Shown here: piece after piece, positions 9,038 to 17,541 of the stretch
Layout of the letters: every line of letters begins with the position of its first letter
Position numbering within the stretch: position 1 is the first letter of the stretch
Assembly (NCBI RefSeq): GCF_028283785.1
Contig: NZ_JAPWKB010000002.1
Span: forward strand, 124,001-188,000
Source of the DNA: Paraburkholderia sp.
Lineage (GTDB): Bacteria > Pseudomonadota > Gammaproteobacteria > Burkholderiales > Burkholderiaceae
DNA: 64,000 bases
Reading direction: 5' to 3'
Position numbers and translations under genes: made by a program
The notes under the pieces: generated by a model
What the model was told of the DNA's origin: nothing
What the model saw: the letters and a program-made list of their open reading frames with translations, nothing else
Databases searched by the model: none

Positions 9038-9718
9038 ATGAAACCTGTACTTTTTGTCATGACCAGCCACGGCACCCAAGGCGAAAGCGGGGAACCGACG
9101 GGCTTCTACCTGTCCGAAGTCACGCATCCGCTCGCCGTACTCGACGAAGCCGGCATACCCGTCGAGTTCGCATCGATCCAGGGCGGTGAGCCGCCTGTCG
9201 ATGGTCTGGATCTCGACGATCAGACCAATGCACGCTACTGGAACGACGCGCAATTTCGCGCTGCGATTGCGCAGTCGAAAGCCCTTGCCGATATCGACGC
9301 AAGCGCTTATTCCGGGATCTTTTTTGCAGGCGGCCACGGCGCGATGTGGGACTTCCCGACGAGCGCGGCCGTGACCGCGAAAACCCGTGACGTGTGGAAC
9401 GCAGGCGGCGTCGTGGGCGCGGTCTGCCACGGTCCTGCGGCCTTGGTCAATGTGACGCTCGACGACGGCAGCTACCTCGTTGCGGGGCGAAAAGTCGCCG
9501 CTTTCACCGATGCGGAAGAAGAAGCGGTCGGCTTGACGCAAGTCGTGCCGTTCCTGCTGTCCAGCACGCTCGCGCAACGCGGCGCCGACATGCAGCCGGG
9601 CGCCGAATGGACCCGCACGGTCGCGGTCGATGGCAAGCTCGTGACCGGTCAGAATCCGCAATCCGCGACGGCCGTGGGCGAAGCCATGCGCGATCTGCTG
9701 AAGCCGACGCAATCCTGA
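9038..9718 (+). CDS. DJ-1/PfpI family type 1 glutamine-amidotransferase-like protein
   Basis: A 226-residue protein of the DJ-1/PfpI/Hsp31 superfamily. It starts MKPVLFVMTSHG and shows GIFFAGGHGAMWDF (oxyanion/acid element) and VGAVCHGPAALVN, with the nucleophilic Cys in the AVCHGP elbow followed by His. Relatives act as glyoxalase III/deglycase-like or chaperone proteins against methylglyoxal and other carbonyls. It probably forms a two-gene operon with the alkene reductase 68 bases upstream. The ribosome site is weak. The downstream 326 bases carry no gene. Confidence 0.88.
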   Translation: MKPVLFVMTSHGTQGESGEPTGFYLSEVTHPLAVLDEAGIPVEFASIQGGEPPVDGLDLDDQTNARYWNDAQFRAAIAQSKALADIDASAYSGIFFAGGHGAMWDFPTSAAVTAKTRDVWNAGGVVGAVCHGPAALVNVTLDDGSYLVAGRKVAAFTDAEEEAVGLTQVVPFLLSSTLAQRGADMQPGAEWTRTVAVDGKLVTGQNPQSATAVGEAMRDLLKPTQS

Positions 9719-10044
9719 TTGTCAGTGGCTGAGCGGATGCGGCCGAAGCGAACAGGTTTTGCGGCCGCTACCCTCGTGGCGTCTGGATCACGCCCGGCGT
9801 CGTGTCCGGTTGCTTCGGACCATCACCGCCTGGCTTTATGTCCGGATACGTTGCGATAGTCGCCTTATATTACGGCTGGGCATTCCGTTAGCGCGCTGTT
9901 AGCGCGCTGTCGGCGTATGCTGCATCGATGGCGGCTCGAATCGCTGAACGGCGACGGTGTCACAAACACGGCCTTGACGCGTGACATCGAAGCGAGGCCT
10001 CGAACCACGGCTGTAATCACGCGATTCCTGCAAGGAGAACGAGC
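9719..10044. other. Intergenic region with an 11-bp tandem repeat
   Basis: No convincing gene in 326 bases. The unit GTTAGCGCGCT is repeated head to tail at 9887-9897 and 9898-9908. AAGGAG at about 10031-10036 is the ribosome site of the next gene. A promoter for that gene must lie here, but I cannot place it. Confidence 0.5.
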
Positions 10045-10449
10045 ATGTCCAGTCAGACTGCGAATGCTGTCGGCGCAACCCGTACGGTGAAGGTGCCCGG
10101 CCCCGATCATCCGATCACGATCGAGCGTCATCCCGCGCGGGTGGTGGTCACGGTCGCGGGACGCGTGATCGCCGATACGCGCGACGCGTTGTCGCTTCGC
10201 GAAGCGACATATCCGGCAGTGCTCTACATCCCGCGCAAGGATGCGGACATGTCGCTGCTGACGCGCACCGACCACGCCACCTATTGTCCGTACAAGGGCG
10301 ATTGCGCGTATTACTCGATCGGCGTCGGCGGCGAGCGCTCGGTGAATGCGGTGTGGACGTACGAAAGCCCGTACACGGCGGTGGTCGAGATCAAGGATCA
10401 CCTCGCGTTCTATGCGGATCGCGTCGATTCGATCGAAGAAAGCGTGTGA
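10045..10449 (+). CDS. DUF427 domain-containing protein
   Basis: A 134-residue cytoplasmic protein of the DUF427 family. Signature segments are PARVVVTVAGRVIADT, the YIPRKDADMSLL strand, TYCPYKGDCAYYSI and the AVWTYESPY motif towards the end. The family folds as a small beta-tent and is common in actinobacteria and proteobacteria; no biochemical role is established. The start has a strong AAGGAG nine bases upstream. It stands alone between the DJ-1 gene and a convergent FUSC exporter gene. Confidence 0.85.
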   Translation: MSSQTANAVGATRTVKVPGPDHPITIERHPARVVVTVAGRVIADTRDALSLREATYPAVLYIPRKDADMSLLTRTDHATYCPYKGDCAYYSIGVGGERSVNAVWTYESPYTAVVEIKDHLAFYADRVDSIEESV

Positions 10450-10487
10450 ATGCGCGATGACGGTCGCGTGATGCCAGCATGACCGTT

Positions 10488-10528
10488 CGAAGGCGTCGCG
10501 CCGGTTTCGGGTGACGCCTTCGTCCGTT
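10488..10528 (+). terminator. Possible terminator after the DUF427 gene
   Basis: Inverted repeat CGAAGGCGTC (10488-10497) and GACGCCTTCG (10513-10522) with a 15-base loop, then TCCGTTTG. The T tract is poor, so termination is uncertain. Confidence 0.4.
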
Positions 10529-10562
10529 TGCGCGGGCCACGCCGTGCGGGACCGCCGCGTCG

Positions 10563-11708
10563 TTATTGGCGTGCGCGAACCCGCCAGCGGATCTGGACGT
10601 ATCGTGTGATCCAGCACACCGCATACAGTCCGGCGACGCCCGCCGCGACGCCGCCGAGCCGTTCCGCGACGCGCAGATAATCCGCCGTCCAGCCGCGGTC
10701 CTGAACGAAAACCATGATGAACGCGACCACGAACTGCGTGGACAAGTAGCCGAATCGCGGCCCGCCGCCCTGGCCGTAAGCGCCCGCCCACACGCCGACG
10801 CACAGCACCAGTTGGCACATCACCGGCACGCCGCCCACCAGCGGCAGCAGCGCGGCGGCCAGTCCACCCGCGAGCAGGCAGCCGGCGAGCCGCTGCGTCA
10901 TCCGGTCGAACACGGCCGCGCGCGCGGCGAAACGGTCCGCGCCGAGCGGCACGACCAGCACGGCGAGCGTCGTGACCATCGCCTGAGGGAATACGCGCCA
11001 GTCCATCGCGTGACTGACCAGCGCCAGCAAGCCGACGCAGATCGCGCCGTCGAGTGCGTGCAGCGCGGCAATGCGCCGTTCCACCGCGATAGCATCCGGC
11101 ACGACCGTGCTGGCCGCACTGGCCGAACTGGTCAAACCAGCCGCGCCGCTGGCCGCCGATGCCGGATCGTGCTTGCCCCGAGGCGAGCGAAACAGCACGA
11201 CGCGAAACACCGGATCGCAGATTGCCGCGACCATCGTGCAGACGCCGCACCCCACCGCGACGTCCACGATACGCGCCAGCGCGAACGCGTTCAGCGTGTC
11301 GTGCTGATGAACGGCGGCGAGCGTCACCATCAGGAACGTGACCGTGCCGAGCACCCACGCATAGCTCTGGCGCTGCGTGAGCGCGGCCCACAGTCCCGCC
11401 CAGGTCGCGACCGCCAGAGCGGTCGCCCACAGCGCCGGATGTCCGGCCAGCCACGGACCGAGCAGCGCGCCGAGCGCGGCGCCCGCCAGCGTCCCGGCGA
11501 TCCGCAACAGCGCGCGCCGCGATGAACTCGCGAGATTGGCCTGCGTCACCGTGAATGCGGTGATCGCGACCCACCAGGTATCGGCGAGGCCAAGCGCATG
11601 CGCGACCAGCACCGACACTGCCACCGACACCACCGCTTGCGTCGCCCGGGCCGCCCGAGGGCCGCGTAACGAAAACGGACGACGACCGTGCGCGTCGAGT
11701 GTGACCAA
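10563..11708 (-). CDS. FUSC family inner-membrane transporter
   Basis: A 381-residue membrane protein of the fusaric-acid-resistance/aromatic-acid exporter (FUSC) family. Two blocks of about five to six hydrophobic helices each (residues about 30-165 and 225-375) flank a cytoplasmic linker rich in Ala/Ser, the typical duplicated half-transporter layout. It is shorter than full AaeB/FusB proteins. It may export aromatic acids or polar drugs, but no membrane-fusion or outer-membrane partner gene is nearby. I chose the TTG at 11708 because AGGAGA lies six bases upstream; an in-frame GTG at 11735 is the alternative. Confidence 0.8.
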   Translation of the reverse strand: MVTLDAHGRRPFSLRGPRAARATQAVVSVAVSVLVAHALGLADTWWVAITAFTVTQANLASSSRRALLRIAGTLAGAALGALLGPWLAGHPALWATALAVATWAGLWAALTQRQSYAWVLGTVTFLMVTLAAVHQHDTLNAFALARIVDVAVGCGVCTMVAAICDPVFRVVLFRSPRGKHDPASAASGAAGLTSSASAASTVVPDAIAVERRIAALHALDGAICVGLLALVSHAMDWRVFPQAMVTTLAVLVVPLGADRFAARAAVFDRMTQRLAGCLLAGGLAAALLPLVGGVPVMCQLVLCVGVWAGAYGQGGGPRFGYLSTQFVVAFIMVFVQDRGWTADYLRVAERLGGVAAGVAGLYAVCWITRYVQIRWRVRARQ

Positions 11709-11903
11709 GAATGTCTCCTGAAAAAGCGGGCGCACGGGGCGCGTGCGGGAAATCCGAACCGGTCACGCATTGTAGCCACGGATATCCGCCGTCAATGCGC
11801 CCCTAGCCGTCAGAGCGCCGTCGTCGTCCGCCAACGTAAGCGCAACCTGGGCACGCCAGGATCGGGTATCGTGCGCTTCGGCACTCCGACCCGAACGATT
11901 ATC

Positions 11904-12530
11904 TTGGCACGCACCGCTCCCCCTTCCGCTCCACGCCCGACCACCGTCGTCATCGGTCCGGACGGCCTTGCACGACCGCCCTGGGCGATGGACAGCCCGT
12001 TGCTCCAGGCGTACTACGACACCGAATGGGGCATGCCCGTACGCGACGAGCGCGGCCTGTACGAGCGGATTGCGCTCGAAGCATTCCAGGCGGGTTTGTC
12101 ATGGGCGACCGTGCTGGCCAAACGCCCCGCATTTCGCGATGCGTTCCGCCAGTTCGATCCCGACACCGTCGCCGCTTTCGACGACACCGACATCGCCCGG
12201 CTGCTCGCCGAACCGGCCATCATCCGTAACCGCGCGAAAATCGTCGCGGCGATCACCAACGCGCGCGCGACCATCGCGCTTCGCAATGAAGGCGGCCTCG
12301 TCGAGTTCGTCTGGTCGTTCCAGCCCGCGCGCACGCCCGAGCCGCGCACGGTCGGCGAAATTCCGACGCAATCGGCGGAATCTCTTGCGTTGAGCCAGGC
12401 GTTGCGCAAGAAGGGCTTCGCGTTCGTCGGTCCGACCACGATGTATGCGCTGATGGAGGCGGTGGGGATTGTCGATACGCATCTGCTCGACAGTCATCGT
12501 CGGGGCAGTTCGGGCGTGTGGCCGCGCTGA
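11904..12530 (+). CDS. tag: DNA-3-methyladenine glycosylase I family protein lacking the zinc ligands
   Basis: A protein of about 208 residues matching TAG, the base-excision enzyme that removes 3-methyladenine. The helix-hairpin-helix core is well conserved: ERIALEAFQAGLSWATVLAKR (with the active-site Glu of LEAFQAGLSW), IIRNRAKIVAAITNARA, and ALRKKGFAFVGPTTMYALME. In Escherichia coli TAG zinc is held by Cys4, His17, His175 and Cys179. Here the corresponding segments read LARPPWAM, YYDTEWG and THLLDSHRRGSSG, so both Cys are missing and His17 is Tyr. This resembles the variant common in actinobacteria. The start is uncertain; TTG at 11904 is used because no ATG precedes the conserved domain. 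Confidence 0.82.
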   Translation: MARTAPPSAPRPTTVVIGPDGLARPPWAMDSPLLQAYYDTEWGMPVRDERGLYERIALEAFQAGLSWATVLAKRPAFRDAFRQFDPDTVAAFDDTDIARLLAEPAIIRNRAKIVAAITNARATIALRNEGGLVEFVWSFQPARTPEPRTVGEIPTQSAESLALSQALRKKGFAFVGPTTMYALMEAVGIVDTHLLDSHRRGSSGVWPR

Positions 12531-12564
12531 CGATTCGCGGCACCGTGCCCGAATGGCCGCGCGT

Positions 12565-13488
12565 TCACTTCAGATACGCGTCCAGCGTTTGCGATGCCTC
12601 GGCGAAGCGTTCGACGAGGAAATCGAGCAATGCGCGCACGCGCGGCGCCATGTATTGCGTGCGCTGATACAGCGCGTGAACCGGCACATCGGGACCGCGC
12701 CATGCCGGCATCACGATCTGTAGCCGTCCGGCCTGCAAATCCTCGCCGACATCCCAGATCGACTTCATCACGATTCCCGCGCCTTCGACGGCCCAATCGC
12801 GCGCGAGCGCGCCGTCGTTGGTTTCGCGCGCTTTCGCCAGCGACACCTGAAACGCGGCCGTGTCGTCGCCGTTGGTGAAACGCCATTCGTTCGCGACACC
12901 CGCCGCCGACGACAGCACGATCGGGTCGAAGCGCGCCAGATCCTCCGGATGATGCGGCTCGCCATGCGCGTCGATATACGACGGCGACGCGCACAACACG
13001 CGCCGGTTCGGCGCAAGACGCCGCGCGACCATCGAACTGTCGGCGGGCACGCCGAAGCGGATCGCCAGATCGATATCGTCGTGCAACAGGTGCGATAGCG
13101 AGTCCGACAGCATCAGCGCGAAGCTCACATCGGGATGCGCGGCGTTGAATTCGTCGAGCCAGCGCTTGACGACATGGCGACCGAAATCCGAAGTCGCCGA
13201 CACGCGGATCTTGCCGCTCACCATGCTGTGTCCGGCATGCAGCGCGGCGTGCGCATCGTCGAGCGTCTGCAATGCGTGCTGACAATGGGCGAGATACATG
13301 CGCCCTTCTTCGGTCAGACGCAGCGAGCGCGTGGTGCGCTCGAACAGTTGCGTGCGCAACGCGCCTTCGAGTTTGACCAGCCGCGCACTCGCCGCTGCCG
13401 GCGACAAACCGAGCTTGCGCCCCGCCGCCGACAACCCGCCCACATTGGCCGCTTCGACGAACAGCCGGATGTCGCCGAGGTTATCCAC
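12565..13488 (-). CDS. LysR family transcriptional regulator
   Basis: A 307-residue LysR protein with an N-terminal helix-turn-helix (MDNLGDIRLFVEAANVGGLS, then SPAAASARLVKLEGALRTQL) and a CrgA-type effector domain (residues about 90-300). It is divergent from the FAD-linked oxidase gene at 13776, leaving 287 bases that also hold the palindromes assigned to the IclR regulator. It may regulate its own gene or contribute to control of the oxidase operon. It converges on the tag gene, 34 bases apart. Confidence 0.9.
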   Translation of the reverse strand: MDNLGDIRLFVEAANVGGLSAAGRKLGLSPAAASARLVKLEGALRTQLFERTTRSLRLTEEGRMYLAHCQHALQTLDDAHAALHAGHSMVSGKIRVSATSDFGRHVVKRWLDEFNAAHPDVSFALMLSDSLSHLLHDDIDLAIRFGVPADSSMVARRLAPNRRVLCASPSYIDAHGEPHHPEDLARFDPIVLSSAAGVANEWRFTNGDDTAAFQVSLAKARETNDGALARDWAVEGAGIVMKSIWDVGEDLQAGRLQIVMPAWRGPDVPVHALYQRTQYMAPRVRALLDFLVERFAEASQTLDAYLK

Positions 13489-13674
13489 GATTGTTCTGTC
13501 CCGTGAGTGAATCGGTGAAAGAGTGCGGACATTATTTAGTGGGACGAAGGTCGTAGCAAGCGCGTTCGCGGAAGACGCTTGAGCCCAAACCTCAGACCAG
13601 CCATCCGTTCATCCCCACCCCACAACCCTCTCCGCGCTGCCCCCCTCTTCTCCCTCAGTAAATACACGCACTTT

Positions 13675-13706
13675 AATCGCATTGCGATTAAACGCATTTC
13701 AATGCG
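13675..13706. promoter_or_regulatory. Double palindrome, probable IclR-type operator
   Basis: AATCGCATTGCGATT (13675-13689) is a perfect 15-base palindrome, followed by CGCATT-TC-AATGCG (13693-13706). It stands 70-100 bases before the FAD oxidase start. The first element matches sites upstream of the cluster's iclR gene (21191-21225), with a consensus of RATYGCATTRCRATY. Confidence 0.65.
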
Positions 13707-13775
13707 ATTTTTGTGCTCCTATTCTTTTTTCAAGCACGCTGCATTCGTATCGAAGCCCGCCCCGTGGAGTCCGAG

Positions 13776-15233
13776 ATGAAAGAGGTTTTGCCGTTGATCG
13801 CTGCGCTGAAATCCGAGCTGGGTTCGGGCGCAGTGCTGACCGAAGCGCCCGATGTCGACGGCTTCACCGAAGACTGGCGCGGCCGCTTCAAGGGACGCGC
13901 CACCTGCGTCGTGCAGCCGTCGAACACAGCGCAGGTCGCGGCGGTGGTCCGCTTGTGCGCGGCGCACGGCGTGCCGGTTCTCGCGCAAGGCGGCAACACC
14001 AGTCTGTGCGGCGGCGCCGTGCCCGCCGCCGACGGCATCGCGCCCGTGATCGTCAACCTGGCGCGGATGCGCCGCATCCGTCATATCGACGCCGCCAACG
14101 GCTCGATGGAAGTCGAAGCCGGTTGCGTGCTGAAAACCATCCAGGACGCCGCCGCTGCCGAACAGCGTCTTTATCCCATCAGCCTCGGCGCGGAAGGTTC
14201 GTGCCAGATCGGCGGCAATCTCTCCACCAACGCGGGTGGCACCGGCGTGCTGCGCTACGGCAATACGCGCGACAACGTGCTCGGCGTCGAAGTCGTGCTC
14301 GCCGACGGCACGGTCTGGAACGGCTTGCGCGCGCTGCGCAAGGACAACACCGGGCTCGATCTCAAGCATCTGTTTATCGGCACGGAAGGCACGCTCGGCA
14401 TCATCACCGCAGCGGTGCTGAAGCTGCACCCGCTGCCGACCCATCACGCGCTCGGCTGGTTCGCGCCGGTCGATCCCGCCGCCGCGCTGGCCGTGCTCGG
14501 CATGTTCCAGGCCGCATGCGGATCGAAACTCAATGCATTCGAAATGATCAACCGTCGACAGCTCGAACTGGTGATCGAACACGTGCCCGACCGCCGCAAT
14601 CCGCTCGGCGACCTGCACGACTGGCACGTGCTGGTCGAACTCGCGGATATGCAGGGCAGCGACGAGTTGGCCGCCGCGATGCAGCACACGCTCGAACAAG
14701 CCGCCGAAGCCGGGCTGATCGTCGATGCGGTGCTGGCCAGCAACGAATCGCAACGCGCCGCGCTGTGGGAGATTCGCCATAGCGTGTCGGAGGCGAACAA
14801 GAAAGCCGGCGTCGGCCTGACGACCGATTGCGCGGTGCCGGTTTCCGCCGTCCCCGCATTTATCGCGCAGGCGACGCGCGCCGTCCATGCGATCGTGCCC
14901 GGCCTCGACGTGCTGGTGGTCGCGCATCTCGGCGACGGCAACGCGCACTTCATCCCGTTCTTCACGTTCGGCGCGTGGGAATCGCTGTCGGACGCCGGAT
15001 CGACCGGCGCCGCGCTGAAGCGCTGCGTCAACGACGTCGCGCACGAATTGCACGGCACGTTCAGCGCCGAGCACGGCGTCGGACAAACCGGCCTGAGCGA
15101 AATGGCGCACTACAAGTCGTCCGTCGAACTGACGTTGATGCGCGCCGTCAAGCACGCGCTCGATCCGCACGCGCTGCTCAATCCGGGACGCCTGCTACCG
15201 GCCTCGGCCGCCTCGCCATCACCCACATCCTGA
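13776..15233 (+). CDS. FAD-binding (GlcD/D-2-hydroxyacid dehydrogenase type) oxidoreductase
   Basis: A 485-residue flavoprotein of the VAO/GlcD superfamily. The PCMH FAD-binding domain (residues about 40-220) shows QPSNTAQVAAVVRLC, VLAQGGNTSLCGGAV and the IGGNLSTNAGGTGVLRYGNT loop that contacts the flavin. The FAD_oxidase_C domain ends with VAHLGDGNAHF, FSAEHGVG and LLNPGRLLP. Members oxidise D-lactate, D-2-hydroxyglutarate or other 2-hydroxyacids. The start follows GGAG. It is the first gene of a run continuing into an ABC transporter and a DapA-family lyase, so its substrate is probably a hydroxyacid derived from the imported compound. The exact substrate cannot be read. Confidence 0.9.
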   Translation: MKEVLPLIAALKSELGSGAVLTEAPDVDGFTEDWRGRFKGRATCVVQPSNTAQVAAVVRLCAAHGVPVLAQGGNTSLCGGAVPAADGIAPVIVNLARMRRIRHIDAANGSMEVEAGCVLKTIQDAAAAEQRLYPISLGAEGSCQIGGNLSTNAGGTGVLRYGNTRDNVLGVEVVLADGTVWNGLRALRKDNTGLDLKHLFIGTEGTLGIITAAVLKLHPLPTHHALGWFAPVDPAAALAVLGMFQAACGSKLNAFEMINRRQLELVIEHVPDRRNPLGDLHDWHVLVELADMQGSDELAAAMQHTLEQAAEAGLIVDAVLASNESQRAALWEIRHSVSEANKKAGVGLTTDCAVPVSAVPAFIAQATRAVHAIVPGLDVLVVAHLGDGNAHFIPFFTFGAWESLSDAGSTGAALKRCVNDVAHELHGTFSAEHGVGQTGLSEMAHYKSSVELTLMRAVKHALDPHALLNPGRLLPASAASPSPTS

Positions 15234-15305
15234 CCGCCTGACGCGGCGTCCTATCGCATTACCGGCCGTTCACGTAACACGCCTTCTTTTCTTTCTGGAG
15301 CCGAC

Positions 15306-16403
15306 ATGAAAAAGCAGCCCGCACGCGATCAGATTCAACAGCCTGGCCGCCGCACCGTCATCAAGTCCGCGCTCGCGGGCGCGGCAGCGGTCGCGTTCCC
15401 GTTCGTGTGGACGCCGTCGCGCGCGGCAAGCAAGCGCATCGTGATCCGCGATGACGGCGGCATCTATACGAAGGCCTACGGCGCGGTGTTCTACCGGCCG
15501 TTCACCGAAAAGACCGGCATCGAAGTGGTCGGCGTGCAGGCCAACGCGGAACCGACCGCGCTGATCAAGAGCATGGTCGATACCGGCAGCTACACGTGGG
15601 ACATGGCGAAGATCAGCCAGCCCGCGATCCTGCTGCTGACGGGCGGCGGCAAGGACTATCTGGAGAAACACGGTCTCGAAGCCGATCCGATGGTCGCGAA
15701 GATTCCGTCGCAATACATGTCGCCGTACGGCGTCGGCACCAATGTCTACACCACCGTGCTCGCGTATCGCACCGACGCGTTCAAGGGCCGCAAGGCGCCG
15801 ACCTCGTGGGCCGACATGTGGAACGTGAAGGATTTTCCCGCCCGTCGCGGCCTGCGCAAATATCCGTTCGATACGATCGAGCAGGCGTTGATGGCCGACG
15901 GCGTGCCGACCGGCCAGGTCTATCCGTGCAACCTCGATCGCGGCTTCGCGAGCCTCGACAAGATCTCGAAACACGTCGACGTCTGGTGGAATACCGGCGC
16001 GCAGGTCGAGCAAATGCTCGGCTCCGGCGAAGTGGACATGATCAGCACGTGGGTCTCGCGCGCGCAATCGGCGATCGCGAACGGCGCGCCGGTCGGCATC
16101 GTGTGGAACCAGAACATCTGGGGCTGCGATAACTGGTCGATCCTCAAAGGCACGCCGAATGCCGACGCCTGCCGCGAATTCATCAAGTTCGCGTCCGACC
16201 CGAAACGCCAGGCCGCGCTGGTCGAATATTTCCCGGCCGGCATGACGCAACCGGAAGCGTTCAACTACGTGAAGCCGGAAATCGCGAAGAACTCGCCCAC
16301 ATTCGAAGCGAACATCAAGACCGGCCTGCATATCGACGCGAAATTCTGGCAGGAAAAACAGAGCGTCGCGCTCGAACGCTTCAACCGCTGGATCCTGACC
16401 TGA
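15306..16403 (+). CDS. ABC transporter substrate-binding protein (polyamine/PotD-like family 1)
   Basis: A 365-residue periplasmic binding protein. The N-terminus has a twin-arginine-like signal (PGRRTVIKSALAGAAAVAFP, cleavage near SRAAS), suggesting folded export. The mature protein has the PotD/SBP_bac_8 layout: IVIRDDGGIYTKAYG, TGIEVVGVQANAEPTALI, DMAKISQP, YGVGTNVYTTVLAYRTDAF, and ADMWNVKDFPARRGLRKYPF. It is the binding component of the transporter encoded by the next two genes. Related proteins bind spermidine, putrescine, thiamine or sugar acids, so the ligand is open. GGAG precedes the ATG. Confidence 0.9.
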   Translation: MKKQPARDQIQQPGRRTVIKSALAGAAAVAFPFVWTPSRAASKRIVIRDDGGIYTKAYGAVFYRPFTEKTGIEVVGVQANAEPTALIKSMVDTGSYTWDMAKISQPAILLLTGGGKDYLEKHGLEADPMVAKIPSQYMSPYGVGTNVYTTVLAYRTDAFKGRKAPTSWADMWNVKDFPARRGLRKYPFDTIEQALMADGVPTGQVYPCNLDRGFASLDKISKHVDVWWNTGAQVEQMLGSGEVDMISTWVSRAQSAIANGAPVGIVWNQNIWGCDNWSILKGTPNADACREFIKFASDPKRQAALVEYFPAGMTQPEAFNYVKPEIAKNSPTFEANIKTGLHIDAKFWQEKQSVALERFNRWILT

Positions 16404-16437
16404 CGTCTCGCTGTCACTTTTCACGGAAGCCGATCCC

Positions 16438-17538
16438 ATGCCTGCCTCGAACCTTCAAGTCACCGGACTGTGCAAACGCTATGGCGATTTCGTCGCGCTT
16501 GCCCCGACCGATCTCGACGTCGCCCAAGGCGAATTCCTGACGCTGCTCGGACCGAGCGGCTCCGGCAAGACCACGCTGCTGAGTCTGATCGCCGGTCTTG
16601 CGCAACCGGATGCAGGCCAGATTCGCATCAACGGCGTCGATGTGACGTACGGCGCGCCGTACGAGCGGGACATCGGCATGGTGTTCCAGAACTACGCGCT
16701 GTTCCCGCATATGACGGTCGCGGAAAACATCGCGTTTCCGCTGCAAATGCGCAAGACCGATGCGAAAGCGACCCGCGACAAGGTGATGCAAGCGCTCGAC
16801 ATGGTGCATCTGCCGCATGTCGCGCAACGCTATCCGCGCGAGTTGTCCGGCGGACAGCAACAGCGGATCGCGCTCGCGCGTTGCATGGTCTATCGTCCGT
16901 CGATCATCCTGATGGACGAACCACTCGGCGCGCTCGATAAAAAGCTGCGCGACCACATGCAACTCGAGATCAAGCGGATTCACCGCGAACTCGGCACCAC
17001 CATCGTGTACGTCACGCACGATCAGGAAGAAGCGATGACGATGTCGGATCGCATCTGCCTGATGAACGCGGGTTCGATCGCGCAACTCGGCACGCCTGCG
17101 GACCTTTATTTCCGGCCGAAAAGCGTGTTCGTCGCGGACTTCCTCGGCGAATCGAATCTGCTCGACGCGGTCGTCACCGCGCGCAGCGGCGATCAGGTGC
17201 AGGTCAGCATGGACGGCGTCGCACACGGCAGCGCAACCGTCTACGACCCGGTGATCGCGAACGGCAAGCCGGTCAAGCTGATGCTGCGTCCACAGAATCT
17301 GCGCGTCCACGACGCCGCGCAACACAGCGCGACCGGCGACGGCGGCACGCTGTCGGCGAAGCTCACCGACATCATGGTGACGGGCAGCATGACGCGCCTC
17401 TATCTGCAACCGCACGCGGCCGATGCCGCGCCGCTGGTCGCCGCGTTTCCGACCAACCGTTTCGGCAGTCAGTATGCAATCGGACAGACGCTCGGCCTGT
17501 CGTGGGTCGCCGACGACGCCGTCGCCATCGCGGGGTAA
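16438..17538 (+). CDS. ABC transporter ATP-binding protein (PotA/FbpC-like)
   Basis: A 366-residue ATPase. Walker A is GPSGSGKTT, the signature is LSGGQQQRIALARC, Walker B is IILMDEPLGALD, and the switch His is in YVTHDQEEAM. Residues about 240-366 form the C-terminal TOBE regulatory domain (MLRPQNLRVHD). The gene follows the binding protein by 34 bases and ends four bases before the permease gene, so the three are co-transcribed. It energises uptake by the fused permease next to it. Confidence 0.92.
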   Translation: MPASNLQVTGLCKRYGDFVALAPTDLDVAQGEFLTLLGPSGSGKTTLLSLIAGLAQPDAGQIRINGVDVTYGAPYERDIGMVFQNYALFPHMTVAENIAFPLQMRKTDAKATRDKVMQALDMVHLPHVAQRYPRELSGGQQQRIALARCMVYRPSIILMDEPLGALDKKLRDHMQLEIKRIHRELGTTIVYVTHDQEEAMTMSDRICLMNAGSIAQLGTPADLYFRPKSVFVADFLGESNLLDAVVTARSGDQVQVSMDGVAHGSATVYDPVIANGKPVKLMLRPQNLRVHDAAQHSATGDGGTLSAKLTDIMVTGSMTRLYLQPHAADAAPLVAAFPTNRFGSQYAIGQTLGLSWVADDAVAIAG

Positions 17539-17541
17539 GCC

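Noticed and set aside
9887..9908. Tandem 11-base repeat as a CRISPR or replication iteron
   Set aside because: Only two copies and no spacer pattern or replication gene nearby.
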